The notes: a model not told the origin generated them from the sequence alone. Shown: positions 8,549 to 17,396, counted from the stretch's first letter. The stretch is 64,000 bases of DNA from UBA7672 sp963738625 (GCA_963738625.1 CAVTXH010000020.1:874335-938334), one strand, 5' to 3'. A program made the numbers and translations.

Positions 8549-8680
8549 CTTCCAGAAAGATCTTCAGGATGCGCCTTCGGCTTACCCGAGAATGACGGCG
8601 GTGGTGTTGCCTGCTCTCAAGTGCAGGGACTACGTTGGGGCCAAATGACGCCGGACACGCCGGCATTCGGGAGGAGCCAC

Positions 8681-9184
8681 ATGAAGAAGCTCATTGGCGC
8701 TGTTCTGTCATCCCTCCTGATGGGAGCGATCGCCGCGCCGGCTGTTGCACAGGCGCCGGCGGCGCAGGCTGCCAAGGTTCAGCCGCCCAAAGGGTTCGAT
8801 ACGCTCGGGTGGCTGGCCGGGACGCGATATATCGAGCGGGACGGGGTCAAGTCGTATGAGACATGGACGGGCGTATCCGGCGGTCTCATCTCCGGGTCGG
8901 TCGCCTCGGCGGTTAATGGGGGATTGGCTGAGTTCTTCATGGTCGGCCCCAGCGAGCAGGGCGTCTACGGACTGAAGACGGCCAACACGGCGAAGGGCCT
9001 GACGAACTGGACGTTCCGGCCGATCAAGTCCATCGAGCCGGGGAAGATCGTGTTCGCGGACGCCACGGGAAGCTTCAGCATCGAGGCGACGCCGGATGGC
9101 GGCATCCACAACATCGCGATGCGCGTAGCGGACGGCAAGGAGACCAAATCCGGCGAGTGGTTCTGGCTGCCGATGTCCAAGTAG
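8681..9184 (+). CDS. Secreted DUF6265-like protein
   Basis: 167 residues from the ATG at 8681, which follows a strong GGGAGGAGCC site; upstream in-frame ATGs lie in the palindrome region and are rejected. A signal peptide spans residues 1-24 (MKKLIGAVLSSLLMGAIAAP, cleavage after AQA). The mature protein has the family-like opening 'FDTLGWLAGTRYIERDGVKSYETWTG', then beta-rich text to 'ESGEWFWLPM'-type ending. DUF6265 proteins are small lipocalin-like beta barrels of unknown ligand. No operon partner. Confidence 0.65.
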   Translation: MKKLIGAVLSSLLMGAIAAPAVAQAPAAQAAKVQPPKGFDTLGWLAGTRYIERDGVKSYETWTGVSGGLISGSVASAVNGGLAEFFMVGPSEQGVYGLKTANTAKGLTNWTFRPIKSIEPGKIVFADATGSFSIEATPDGGIHNIAMRVADGKETKSGEWFWLPMSK

Positions 9185-9202
9185 CCTGAGCGCGACGTTC
9201 GA

Positions 9203-10354
9203 CTAAGCGGCCGGAACGGCGATGCCTCGTTCGCGGGCGTGGTCCAGCGCGTTGAGTTTCTCGAGGAGGTAGTCGAGGTCAGCGCGGGGGATGGCCTGGA
9301 ACTGGGTGAGGACGCGTTCGACCATGCGCTGGCGGAAGCGCGCCTTGTCGCCGGGCGCGCCGTCCATCTCGGTCTTGTGGAAGATGTCCACCGCGAGGCG
9401 GAAGGCGGTGAACATGCCGGAGGGCAGGCCGGCGCGCTCGAAGATGGTCTTCAGGCCGAGCGTGCCGGCGTCGTGGATCATCAGCCAGGCCTTGGTGCGC
9501 GGAACGCCGGCGAGTTCGGCGAGAGCGTGCTCGACGAAACCCATATGGCCGAGGCACAGCGCGCGCATGATCAGCGACGGCGTGAGGCGGCCGTTGAGAT
9601 GGAGCTGCTGAACGAAGCGCGGCGGGTCGGACGAGAGGCCGGCCTGTTCGACGAGATCGAGCGTTGCGCGCTCGCGGGCGCCGGAGGCGATCTCGATGGC
9701 GAGTTGCGGCGGCAGTTCGTGCTTGTTGACGAGGCGGTCGAAGAGCTCGCCGGTGACCAGTGTGATCAGCTTCTCCGTGATATGCATCGGCATGACGGAG
9801 CGCGAGATCAGCGCGCCTTTTACATCATCGTCCTGGCTGAAGCGTTTCAACACGCCTTCATAGGCGTCGTTCGAGAAGGCGGCGCCGTCGTTGGCGGCGA
9901 CGGCCTGGACGGCGGACTTGGCGCCGTAGAGCGCGATGACTTCCGTGAGGCCTTCGGAGAGCGTGGCGCGTTGGGCGATGGCGACCTGCTTGCTCTCGGA
10001 GCCGGCGAGGACGAGTTCGACGAGGTCTTCCTCGGTAAGGACCGGCGAGTTCTTGAGAACGGGCACGGCGATGGCGTCGATGTCCTTGGCAAGCTTGATC
10101 GCGAGGTCGCGCGGCAGCTTGGGCGAATTGCGCAGCGTGACGGCGAGCGCCTGGCGGACGAGGATGGTGGTGTCGCTGGCCAGCATGGCGAGGATCTGCT
10201 GGGCGGACTCGTGGTCCTCCGGCGAGAGCTCCGCGCGGTCTATGCGGCGGCAGAGTTTCGAGGTCGCATCGGCGCGCTCTTCGGGGCTATCGCCCCGGAC
10301 GAGACGGCGTATGTCCTCCTGCGTCAGCGAGGCGCGCATCGTCGTGACCGTCAT
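9203..10354 (-). CDS. DUF2336 domain protein (HEAT-like repeats)
   Basis: 383 residues. Diagnostic text near residues 60-115 ('SDTTILVRQALAVTLRNSPKLPRDLAIKLAKD', then 'IAVPVLKNSPVLTEEDLVELV') matches the DUF2336 family, which is largely alphaproteobacterial and built from HEAT-like helical repeats. A second helical half covers residues 170-370 ('MPMHITEKLITLVTGELFDRLV', 'GLKTIFERAGLPSGMFTAFRLAVDIF'). Members often sit near regulatory or motility genes and are presumed protein-interaction scaffolds. No enzymatic motif. It is divergent from the CoA-transferase gene. Confidence 0.88.
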   Translation of the reverse strand: MTVTTMRASLTQEDIRRLVRGDSPEERADATSKLCRRIDRAELSPEDHESAQQILAMLASDTTILVRQALAVTLRNSPKLPRDLAIKLAKDIDAIAVPVLKNSPVLTEEDLVELVLAGSESKQVAIAQRATLSEGLTEVIALYGAKSAVQAVAANDGAAFSNDAYEGVLKRFSQDDDVKGALISRSVMPMHITEKLITLVTGELFDRLVNKHELPPQLAIEIASGARERATLDLVEQAGLSSDPPRFVQQLHLNGRLTPSLIMRALCLGHMGFVEHALAELAGVPRTKAWLMIHDAGTLGLKTIFERAGLPSGMFTAFRLAVDIFHKTEMDGAPGDKARFRQRMVERVLTQFQAIPRADLDYLLEKLNALDHARERGIAVPAA

Positions 10355-10483
10355 AACTGCCAGCTCTTCAGGTAGGCGGGCGCTTGAAACCGAACGAAAA
10401 ATGACAATTGCTGGATCGGGTTAACAGCAATTTACGGGGTGGTGCGAATTTCGGGCCACCGGCATAGGGTTTGGAGACACCGG

Positions 10484-11692
10484 ATGCTGCTTCAGGGCGT
10501 GAAAGTCATTGAACACGCTACGTATTTTGCGGCGCCGGGGGCGGGCGGCATCCTCTCTGACTGGGGCGCCGAGGTCATCAAGATCGAGCCGCCGGGGGGT
10601 GATCCGGTCCGGAACAACTTTCCCACCAAGGGGACCGGCCGGGAGCACCTGACGGACAATCCGGCGTTCGACGGGGATAACCGGGGCAAGAAGTCCATCG
10701 TGGTTGACGCCCGGACCGAGGAGGGGCGCGAGGTGATCCGCAAGCTGGCGGACACAGCGGACGTGTTCCTCACCAATGTGCGGCCGGGCGGGATCGAGCG
10801 GTCGGGGCTTGGTTACGAGATCCTTTCCAGGCGAAATCCGAAGCTCGTTTACTGTGCGCTGACGGGCTACGGGCTCGAGGGGCCGGATGCGAATGCGCCA
10901 GGATTCGATGTGGCGAGCTTCTGGTCGCGGTCGGGCTTGGCGCGGCTGACGGCGCCGAAGGGGTCGGAGCTGTTTCCGGTGCGGACGGCGGCGGGGGATC
11001 ACACCACCAGCATCGCGGCGGTGGCGGCGATCAATGCGGCGCTGATCCAGGCGCTGAAGACGGGCAAGGGGCAGCTGGTGGATGTGAGCCTCTTACGCAC
11101 CGGGCTCTATACGATCCATACGGACCTCGCGATCCAGCTGTTCTTCGGGCGCAACGCATCGACGCGGCCGCGGGCCGAGGCGTACAATCCGCTGACCAAT
11201 TTCTTCCGCACCAAGGACGATGCGTGGATCTGCATCGTGGCGCGCGCCGGCAACGCAGACCTCGCGCGCATGGCGCGGGCGTTCGACCTGCCGGGCATCG
11301 ACGCCGATCCGCGCTTTCTCGGCGGCAAGGCGCGGCGCGACAACGCGGCGGCGATCACGACGATGTTCGACGAGGCTTTCGCGAAGCTTACCAAGGCGGA
11401 GATGGCGGCGCGGCTGACGGCGGAGGAGATCGCCTGGGCGCCGGCGCAGACGCTGGCCGAAGTCGCGGTCGATCCGCAGGTGATGGCGGCGGGCGGCATT
11501 GTCGACATGCCATCGAAGATGGAAGGCGAGACCTTCCGCTCGCCCGGCGGTCCGGCGCGGTTTGTGGGCGTGGACGATGGTCCGAAGGGCCCGGCGCCGG
11601 GGCTGGGAGAGCATACGCGGGCGGTGCTGAAGTCGGTGGGGTATTCGGAAGCCGAGATCGACGCGGCGCTTGCATCAAAAGTGGTGGCGTAG
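10484..11692 (+). CDS. Class III CoA-transferase (CaiB/BaiF family)
   Basis: 402 residues from the ATG at 10484 (GGAGACACCGG upstream). Family III CoA-transferases move CoA between carboxylic acids through aspartyl anhydride intermediates. Visible blocks: 'GVKVIEHATYFAAPGAGGILSDWGAEVIKIEPPGGDPVR', 'NRGKKSIVVDARTEEGREV', 'LTNVRPGGIERSGLGYE', 'CALTGYGLEGPDA' and 'GFDVASFWSRSGL', the last carrying the Asp (GFD) at the position of the catalytic Asp. The C-terminal closing segment 'GGPARFVGVDDGPKGPAPGLGEHT' is typical. Substrates cannot be read from sequence; acyl-CoA racemase activity is less likely. Confidence 0.9.
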   Translation: MLLQGVKVIEHATYFAAPGAGGILSDWGAEVIKIEPPGGDPVRNNFPTKGTGREHLTDNPAFDGDNRGKKSIVVDARTEEGREVIRKLADTADVFLTNVRPGGIERSGLGYEILSRRNPKLVYCALTGYGLEGPDANAPGFDVASFWSRSGLARLTAPKGSELFPVRTAAGDHTTSIAAVAAINAALIQALKTGKGQLVDVSLLRTGLYTIHTDLAIQLFFGRNASTRPRAEAYNPLTNFFRTKDDAWICIVARAGNADLARMARAFDLPGIDADPRFLGGKARRDNAAAITTMFDEAFAKLTKAEMAARLTAEEIAWAPAQTLAEVAVDPQVMAAGGIVDMPSKMEGETFRSPGGPARFVGVDDGPKGPAPGLGEHTRAVLKSVGYSEAEIDAALASKVVA

Positions 11693-11703
11693 CGCGTGTT
11701 GGC

Positions 11704-11781
11704 GGAGGGAGCAGGGAGTAGTTGGCGAAGCCAGGGGAGACGACGGGAACACTACTCCCCATTCGCTATTCCCCACTCCCT
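11704..11781. terminator. Inverted repeat between convergent genes
   Basis: Left arm GGAGGGAGCAGGGAGTAG at 11704-11721; right arm at 11752-11781 starting CTACTCCCC and ending CCACTCCCT, with CTATTCCCC inside. The arms can pair imperfectly around a 30-nt loop. It lies between the stops of the CoA-transferase (11692) and the transglycosylase (11795), so a bidirectional terminator role is likely. Related to the heptamer repeat at 14882-14967. Confidence 0.5.
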
Positions 11782-11794
11782 CGCCCGACGCGCA

Positions 11795-12529
11795 TCAGGC
11801 TTTCTTCGTGTCGCCCTGCAGGTCGAACAGCGCGGTCATCAGGCTTGAGGCGAGTTGCGCTGCGCCGAGGCGGGCGGCGAGCTGGATCGAGGGGTCGAAG
11901 TCCTTCGATGGCGCCGCGAATTCGCCGGCGGGGGTCTTGCCTGCGTCGGCCATGGCGATGTCGACGCCGGTCAGCTTCTGGTAGAGCTCGGCCGGGGTGA
12001 GGCTGTCGCCATCCTTGCCGCGGAAGACGTTGTGGTTGGCGAGCGCGGCGCGGGGGAACAGCGTGGCGGCCGAACCGTCGTCGTTGCGGCGCGCGGCTTT
12101 CACGAGGCGCGCGGCGTCCTGCGGTCCCATGAAGTGGGCGGTGTAGATCTCGGCGGAGGTGGCGGGGCGGCCGAGCTTTTTGCCGAGGATTTTCGCGTTC
12201 TCGCGCGCCAGTTCGCCGGCCATGCGGGCGGAGAGGTCGGCGTCGGTGCGCAGCGAGAGTTGGGCGTCGCGCGTGAGGCCGGCGGTGTTGACGCCGTGCT
12301 GCGCGCCGTAGCGTTCGAGCACGTTGAGCCAGGTCTCGCTGGTGAACTGGAAGAGGCCGGTCGCGGAGGAGGTCGGCGCTTTCGCGCCAGGATCGAAGTT
12401 GCTTTCGCGCTGCGCGGTCTTCACCAGGTAGTCGAAATCCGCGCCTGTCGCAGCGGACGCCGAGCGCAGCGCCGACATGACCTGCGCACGCTGGGCGGCG
12501 ATGGCGGAAGAGCCGATAGAATCGGTCAC
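11795..12529 (-). CDS. Lytic transglycosylase (SLT-domain) protein
   Basis: 244 residues with no signal peptide visible. The SLT/goose-lysozyme-like fold is indicated by 'FDYLVKTAQRESNFDPGAKAPTSSATGLFQFTSETW': the Glu in QRESNF at about residue 42 is the catalytic acid and ATGLFQF is the conserved GLMQ-like motif. 'EIYTAHFMGPQDAARLV' is another family segment. It would cleave the beta-1,4 bond of peptidoglycan to make room for envelope machines. The C-terminal 60 residues are Ala-rich. The lack of a Sec signal suggests non-classical export, as for flagellar lytic enzymes; no flagellar genes are visible here. Confidence 0.85.
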   Translation of the reverse strand: MTDSIGSSAIAAQRAQVMSALRSASAATGADFDYLVKTAQRESNFDPGAKAPTSSATGLFQFTSETWLNVLERYGAQHGVNTAGLTRDAQLSLRTDADLSARMAGELARENAKILGKKLGRPATSAEIYTAHFMGPQDAARLVKAARRNDDGSAATLFPRAALANHNVFRGKDGDSLTPAELYQKLTGVDIAMADAGKTPAGEFAAPSKDFDPSIQLAARLGAAQLASSLMTALFDLQGDTKKA

Positions 12530-12605
12530 GGGCGGGGATCCTTCAAGGTCCTAGACTCGGCGAGTTATGGTTAGCGAGAGGTTAACCCGTTCCCCGAAGC
12601 AGGCT

Positions 12606-13265
12606 ATGCTGGGCGCCATGGGGACGGTCAGCCAGGTTGCGCAGAACCGGAAATGGGTGGCGAACGCCGAGTTCGGACAACGCTCGCGCCGCCTCGCGCA
12701 GCTTTACGACGAGCTCACGGCCAAGGTGTTTCCGGTCCTGCTCGCGGCGGGGTTCTCGCGTCTCGACGAGGTTCCAACCGGTTTCGTCGACTGGACGGGG
12801 GAAAACAGGATCGTCTTCCAGAACCGCGAGAGCATCGAATGGCCGACAGTCGAGTTTGAACTCGGTAAGCGCGGGGCGGTGTTCTGCAAGGTGCATCTGG
12901 GCGTGCTGCCGCCGGAATGCTGGTCGCTGGCGGGCGAGCGGGTGCCGCAGGACGAAGCGCCGGTGTGGATGTCGCCGGTCTACATGATGCTGACGCGCAA
13001 TTCGAAGGGCGGGCCCGACTGCCAGGAGTTCGGCGTCAGGCGTTCGCTGTTCTTCGCGGCGGTGACCGTCGAACGGGACATCGAAACGCTCAAACGGCTG
13101 TTGCAGATGGTCTTCCGGCACTTCCGGGAAGGCTTCCCGGCGGCGTGGCGGAACCCGCGGCATCACGCGGTTCACCGCAACCTGACCCTCATGTGGGGGC
13201 CTTGGAATCCGGGCCGGGTGAACCGGTCCATCCCCTCAGGCGCCTACTATCGCGAGCTGGTCTAG
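12606..13265 (+). CDS. Hypothetical protein
   Basis: About 219 residues; the start is uncertain (ATGs at 12567, 12606 and 12618, none with a clear ribosome site). The body is well-ordered: 'LYDELTAKVFPVLLAAGFSRLDEVPTGFVDWTGENRIVFQNRES', 'EWPTVEFELGKRGAVFCKVHLG', 'WRNPRHHAVHRNLTLMWGPWNP'. The layout (long helix, then mixed beta with Trp residues) recalls DUF4304-type proteins, but I cannot confirm that. Its stop overlaps the stop of the convergent gene at 13262 by 4 bp (shared CTAG). Confidence 0.6.
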   Translation: MLGAMGTVSQVAQNRKWVANAEFGQRSRRLAQLYDELTAKVFPVLLAAGFSRLDEVPTGFVDWTGENRIVFQNRESIEWPTVEFELGKRGAVFCKVHLGVLPPECWSLAGERVPQDEAPVWMSPVYMMLTRNSKGGPDCQEFGVRRSLFFAAVTVERDIETLKRLLQMVFRHFREGFPAAWRNPRHHAVHRNLTLMWGPWNPGRVNRSIPSGAYYRELV

Positions 13266-13957
13266 CTGTCGGCCTTGGGGGCCATGGCGAAGTGGATGCC
13301 CAGTTCGGCGAGCTTGTCGGCATCGCGCCAGCGCGCATTTTCAGCGATCAGGGCGACGCCGTCGGCCGCGGCGACTTCGAGGCGCGACATCGGGATGTCC
13401 ATCGCTTCGCAGCGGCTGGGGTCGAGGCGGACGGCTTCGAACGTCATGCGCGCACGCTGGTTCATCGGCATGCGCCACGTCTTGCGGGCGTCGAGACCGA
13501 TGCGGAAACCGCGCTTGCGGAAGGCGTCGATCCGGTCGAGCGCCATGTCTTCCAGGGCGACGACCGAAGCGTCGCAGAAATCGATGCGGACTTCCTGCGG
13601 CAGAAGGCTGGAGCGCTTGACGCCTGCTTCGGCAGCCATCGGCGCGTCGCGGTCCGACAGCGCGGCCATCGGGGCCGTGACCGAAACAGGGCGCATCGTG
13701 CCGGTGTCGTGGGCAAGGCGGGCGGTGCGCTCGATCAGGTCGCCGAGCCAGCCGGCCGCTGTGGGGAGCGGGGCGCCGGCGAGGTGGCGCGGGTGGAACG
13801 TGTCCTCGAAATTGATGTCGGTTTCACAATGCATGCCGAAGGCAGCGCCGTCGCCGAGGCGAACCACGGGGCGGAAGCGCAGCTTGGGCTGCCGCGCCAG
13901 GAGGGGGGCGGGCTCGCTGACGACAAGCCTGAGGTGGGAGGCGCGCGCTTCTGCCAT
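13262..13957 (-). CDS. Degenerate EAL-domain protein
   Basis: 231 residues with an EAL-like outline but no catalytic set. 'LRFRPVVRLGDGAAFGMHCETD' aligns with the start of an EAL domain (xPIVxLxTGxxxGxEAL), where EAL reads HCE. 'VRIDFCDASVVALEDMALDRIDAFRKRGFRIGLD' matches the later region in which active enzymes carry the metal-binding DDFG; here it is GLDARKTW. 'FEAVRLDPSRCEA' matches the K-x-D strand with Arg in place of Lys. It probably cannot hydrolyse c-di-GMP and would act, if at all, as a binding or protein-interaction module. Confidence 0.6.
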   Translation of the reverse strand: MAEARASHLRLVVSEPAPLLARQPKLRFRPVVRLGDGAAFGMHCETDINFEDTFHPRHLAGAPLPTAAGWLGDLIERTARLAHDTGTMRPVSVTAPMAALSDRDAPMAAEAGVKRSSLLPQEVRIDFCDASVVALEDMALDRIDAFRKRGFRIGLDARKTWRMPMNQRARMTFEAVRLDPSRCEAMDIPMSRLEVAAADGVALIAENARWRDADKLAELGIHFAMAPKADS

Positions 13958-14094
13958 TGGCGTGGTCCATCCGGTTGCAGTTGTGGTGTACCGATGGGAT
14001 AGCAGGTCAGGCTGAAGGCCCGCCGAAACCGGATGGGTGAATTTTCATCAAATCGGCCAGTATTCATGCAGACTTTGCAGAAGGGCGCTGCGTC

Positions 14095-14874
14095 ATGACC
14101 CCGGTTAACGACATGCCAAAGCCGGCCGCCACGGTGCTTATCGTCAGGGACGCAAAAGGGCTGGAAGTCCTTATGGTGCGGCGCTCGGCGGGCATGGCGT
14201 TCGGGGCCAGCGCCTGGGTGTTTCCGGGAGGTAAAGTTTCCCCGGTCGACGCAGATCCCGAATGGGATGCTTTATCCGGCGGTAACTATTCTCACGAGGA
14301 GCGCGCGATACGCATCGCGGCGGCGCGGGAAGTCTTCGAGGAATCCGGCCTGCTGCTGGCCACGCGCAACGGCGCAGGCGTTAGCGCAGACGAGAGCGCC
14401 GGCCTCGACGGGATGCGCGATGTAGTGGAGAAGGAGCCCGCCCAGTTCATCCGCATCGTGCGCGAGGCGGGCATGCGCCTGACGCTCGACCGGCTGGTTC
14501 CGTTCGCACACTGGATCACGCCAAGCTTCGAGCCGCGCCGGTTCGACACGCACTTTTTCCTGGTGCGTGCGCCGGAAGGCCAGATTGTGAAGCACGATGG
14601 CCGCGAGGCGGTGGACCATTCCTGGGTTGCGCCGCTCGACCTGATCGAGAAGCGCAAGGCGGGCGAGGCCAAGCTGATGTTCCCGACGCGCCTCAACCTG
14701 CAGGTGCTGGCGCAGTCCGCGACGGCTGCGGCGGCGGAGGCGGCGGCGCTGGCGAAGCGCGTGGTGACGGTGGAGCCGCGCGTCGAGCAGCGCGAGCACG
14801 GCAAGGTGCTCGTGATTCCTGCCGAGGCCGGATACGGGCTGACGGAAGAGAAGCTGGGCGAGGTGTCAGGATGA
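14095..14874 (+). CDS. NUDIX hydrolase
   Basis: 259 residues. A Nudix box is visible at about residues 61-83: GGNYSHEERAIRIAAAREVF followed by EESGLLL, matching Gx5Ex7REUxEExGU, with the N-terminal 'AATVLIVRDAKGLEVLMVRRSAGMAFGASAWVFPGGKV' strands before it. The insertion of about 30 residues after the box and the 'HWITPSFEPRRFDTHFFL' segment resemble the NUDT19/CoA-diphosphatase-like branch. Such enzymes hydrolyse nucleoside-diphosphate-linked substrates; CoA derivatives are possible. It is followed by a heptamer inverted repeat. Confidence 0.9.
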   Translation: MTPVNDMPKPAATVLIVRDAKGLEVLMVRRSAGMAFGASAWVFPGGKVSPVDADPEWDALSGGNYSHEERAIRIAAAREVFEESGLLLATRNGAGVSADESAGLDGMRDVVEKEPAQFIRIVREAGMRLTLDRLVPFAHWITPSFEPRRFDTHFFLVRAPEGQIVKHDGREAVDHSWVAPLDLIEKRKAGEAKLMFPTRLNLQVLAQSATAAAAEAAALAKRVVTVEPRVEQREHGKVLVIPAEAGYGLTEEKLGEVSG

Positions 14875-14881
14875 GAGAGTA

Positions 14882-14967
14882 GGAAATAGGGAATAGGGAG
14901 TAGAAGCGCCGCGAATCGAGATGCTATTCCCTATTCCCTATTCCCTATTCCCTATTCCCTATTCCCT
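14882..14967. repeat. CTATTCC heptamer tandem repeat forming a hairpin between convergent genes
   Basis: Six perfect tandem copies of CTATTCC run from 14924 to 14965. A left arm at 14882-14903 (GGAAATAGGGAATAGGGAGTAG) is complementary to them, with a 20-nt loop between. It sits exactly between the stops of the NUDIX gene (14874) and the Hpt gene (14981). Probably a bidirectional terminator whose right arm has expanded by slippage. Confidence 0.75.
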
Positions 14968-14980
14968 TGCGCGAAGCGCG

Positions 14981-15493
14981 TTACGCCTTCGGCGGAGGCG
15001 GGACTTCCTGTTCGGCGATCAGGCGCTTGGTGTGGTCTTCGAGTTCCGCCGCGAGGGCCAGGCCGACCGGGTGGTTGGCGCCCATGATCTTGCCGTTGAT
15101 CGCCGCCTTAACGGCATCGACATGGGCCTTCAGCAGCGAGACCGGGGCCGTGATGTCGCCATGCTCATCGCCCGTCAGCTTGCACAGGGTAGCGCACATG
15201 CGGCCGACCAGCGGATAGCCGTAGGTCGGCGCCAGGCCCTTAAGGTCGTGCGCGGCGCGGTGGAGATCGTCCTTGGTCTTGGGCGAGTGGGGATTGGCCT
15301 CGAACGCGGCCCACGCCGCGAGCATCTTGGTCAGCTCTTCATTGACCCAGTCGGAGAACTGGTCGGACAGCTTTTCCAGCGCAGCTTCAGCCCGCGCGAT
15401 CGCCTTCTGGTCGAGCGCAGGCATTGGGCCGCCGATCTTGGTCTTCAGCGCATTCGGCGGCGTGATCATCTCGATGGGTTTTTCTCTGGCCAT
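14981..15493 (-). CDS. Hpt (histidine phosphotransfer) domain protein
   Basis: 170 residues from the ATG at 15493 (GAGGGAT upstream); the longer reading from 15544 lacks a site. A helical bundle contains 'LHRAAHDLKGLAPTYGYPLVGRMCATLCKL', with the phospho-accepting His in HDLKG at about residue 84. The N-terminal 40 residues are a flexible Pro/Lys segment. It would relay phosphate between a hybrid histidine kinase and a response regulator; neither is encoded next to it. The Ala-rich C-terminal 70 residues form further helices. Confidence 0.85.
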   Translation of the reverse strand: MAREKPIEMITPPNALKTKIGGPMPALDQKAIARAEAALEKLSDQFSDWVNEELTKMLAAWAAFEANPHSPKTKDDLHRAAHDLKGLAPTYGYPLVGRMCATLCKLTGDEHGDITAPVSLLKAHVDAVKAAINGKIMGANHPVGLALAAELEDHTKRLIAEQEVPPPPKA

Positions 15494-15620
15494 GTCCCAT
15501 CCCTCGGGGCCGCGCGCGGACACGCAGATTTTGCGATTCCGCACAGTCTTCGCCGGGGATTATTAACAAACGCTTGGAAGAAGAAAACCGGCGAAAACAG
15601 CGCAAGCTGCCCGCTTCAAG

Positions 15621-16391
15621 TTAAAGGGAAAACTGCTCGCGCAAAATGCGTTCGTCGAGCGCATGGCCCTCGTCGAACAGCATGGTGAGAGCGTGGGAGC
15701 GGTTCTCGCGGACATCGACCCGGGCGACATCCCGGACTTCCTGAGTGTCGGCCGAGGCGGCGACGGGGCGGCGGTCGGGTTCGTCGATCTCGATCGTCAC
15801 ACGGGCGTCATGGCGCAGCAGGGCGCCGCGCCAGCGCCGGGGACGAAAGGGCGAGATGGGGGTAAGCGCCAAGAGGTTCGCGCCGATCGGCAGGATGGGG
15901 CCGTGGGCGGAGAGGTTGTAGGCGGTCGAGCCGGCGGGCGTCGCCACCAGCACGCCGTCGGCGGAAAGCTCTGCCAGCCGCTCCTTGTCGTCGACAATGA
16001 TGCGCAGCTTGGCTGTCTGCGAGGTCTGGCGCAGCAGCGAGACTTCGTTGATGGCCTGCAGCGTCGTTACCTTGCCGTTGACGCGTGTGGCCTTCATCTC
16101 CAGCGGGTGGATGACGGCCCGGACGGCGGCGTTGATGCGGCCGGGCAGGTCGTCCTCGGAATACTCGTTCATCAGGAAGCCGATCGTGCCCCGGTGCATG
16201 CCGTAGACCGGCAGCTTGTCGGCGTAGCGCGCCCGCAACGTCTCGAGCATCCAGCCGTCCCCGCCCAGGGCGACGATCACCTCGGCCTTGCCGACGGGCG
16301 TCTGCGGATAGCGCCGGACGATACTCGCCAGCGCTTCCTTTGCGGCAGGGCGCTGCGAGGCGGTGAAGTGGAAGCGGGGGGAGGCGCTCAT
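15621..16391 (-). CDS. nadK: NAD kinase
   Basis: 256 residues, the short alphaproteobacterial length. NAD kinase phosphorylates NAD+ at the 2' hydroxyl of adenosine ribose to make NADP+. Signatures are 'AEVIVALGGDGWMLETLR' (GGDG phosphate-binding motif, Asp catalytic), 'GTIGFLMNEYSEDDL', 'AINEVSLLR' (NE/D motif), 'SADGVLVATPAGSTAYNLSAHGPILP' and 'TPISPFRPRRWRGALL'. The gene is divergent from the aldolase gene, with 204 bp between starts. Confidence 0.95.
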   Translation of the reverse strand: MSASPRFHFTASQRPAAKEALASIVRRYPQTPVGKAEVIVALGGDGWMLETLRARYADKLPVYGMHRGTIGFLMNEYSEDDLPGRINAAVRAVIHPLEMKATRVNGKVTTLQAINEVSLLRQTSQTAKLRIIVDDKERLAELSADGVLVATPAGSTAYNLSAHGPILPIGANLLALTPISPFRPRRWRGALLRHDARVTIEIDEPDRRPVAASADTQEVRDVARVDVRENRSHALTMLFDEGHALDERILREQFSL

Positions 16392-16595
16392 GACCCCTCT
16401 TTAGCGCCCAAATCAGTAAAAGACGACAGAATGAAATCCGGGACCGCCAGGCGGCTGCCCCGGCAAGGCGGCTCAACGGCTACGTCGGCAAGCTGCTTCG
16501 ACAAAGGGCCGGGCAGGCGCCCGGCGGTCCCGGATTCCGGCATCTCGCCTCTCTCCGGCCGATCGGTTATACCGACCCGGTCAGAGGAGACTCCC

Positions 16596-17366
16596 ATGGC
16601 CGACGACGCCAGGTCCATCAGCCTCAAATCCCGGGTGAGCGCCGAGGAGTGGAAGGCGCGGGTTGAGCTCGCCGCCCTCTACCGGTTGGTCGCGCTCTAC
16701 GGCTGGGACGACATGATCTTCACCCACATCTCGGCGCGGGCGCCGGGGCCGGAACACCACTTCCTGATCAACCCCTATGGCTTCTTCTTCAACGAGATCA
16801 CCGCCTCGTCGCTGGTAAAGGTCGATCTCGACGGCAACATCGTCGAGCCGACCGAGTACATGATCAACCCGGCGGGCTTCACGATCCATTCGGCCATCCA
16901 CGCGGCGCGCGAAGATGCGAAGTTCGTGCTGCACGTTCACACCGACGCCGGCATCGCCGTGGCGGCGACGAAGGAAGGTCTTCTGCCGATCAGCCAGCAT
17001 GCGCTCGCCGTGCTGCCGAACCTTGCCTATCACGACTATGAAGGCATCGCCCTCGACCTCGATGAGCGCGAGCGGCTGGTGCGGGACCTTGGCGACAAGA
17101 CGTCGATGCTGCTGTGGAACCACGGCACGCTGGCGGTGGGCGAGACGGCCTCACAGTGCTGGCTCAACATCTTCTTCCTCGAGCGCGCCTGCCAGATCCA
17201 GGTGCTCGCCTCGACACAGGGCCGCGAACACCTGCGCATGGCGCCGGACGAGGCGATCCAGACCGTGAAGGAACAGCAGGCCGCCACGCGCGGCATCGGC
17301 GCGATGCTGGCATGGCCGGGATGCCTGCGGAAGCTTGACCGGGAATCGCCGGGGTACGACACTTAG
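16596..17366 (+). CDS. Class II aldolase/adducin family protein
   Basis: 256 residues from the ATG at 16596, which follows AGAGGAGA; the longer open frame upstream runs antisense to nadK and is rejected. The zinc-dependent class II aldolase fold is shown by 'YGWDDMIFTHISARAPGPEHHFLINPYG', the metal-binding 'FVLHVHTDAGIAVAA' (HxH) and 'SMLLWNHGTLAVGET' (third His). The Arg-rich C-terminus is usual for the aldolase-like group acting on unknown sugar or keto acids. It is not a dedicated fuculose or ribulose-phosphate enzyme by any residue I can see. Confidence 0.9.
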   Translation: MADDARSISLKSRVSAEEWKARVELAALYRLVALYGWDDMIFTHISARAPGPEHHFLINPYGFFFNEITASSLVKVDLDGNIVEPTEYMINPAGFTIHSAIHAAREDAKFVLHVHTDAGIAVAATKEGLLPISQHALAVLPNLAYHDYEGIALDLDERERLVRDLGDKTSMLLWNHGTLAVGETASQCWLNIFFLERACQIQVLASTQGREHLRMAPDEAIQTVKEQQAATRGIGAMLAWPGCLRKLDRESPGYDT

Positions 17367-17396
17367 AGACTGGGGACGCTAAAACGGGGTTGGGGA

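Noticed and set aside
14924..14967. CRISPR array
   Set aside because: The repeats are 7 nt and contiguous with no spacers; no cas genes occur in the window.
15663..16595. N-terminal extension of the class II aldolase frame
   Set aside because: It runs antisense to nadK and lacks family similarity; the ATG at 16596 has a strong ribosome site.
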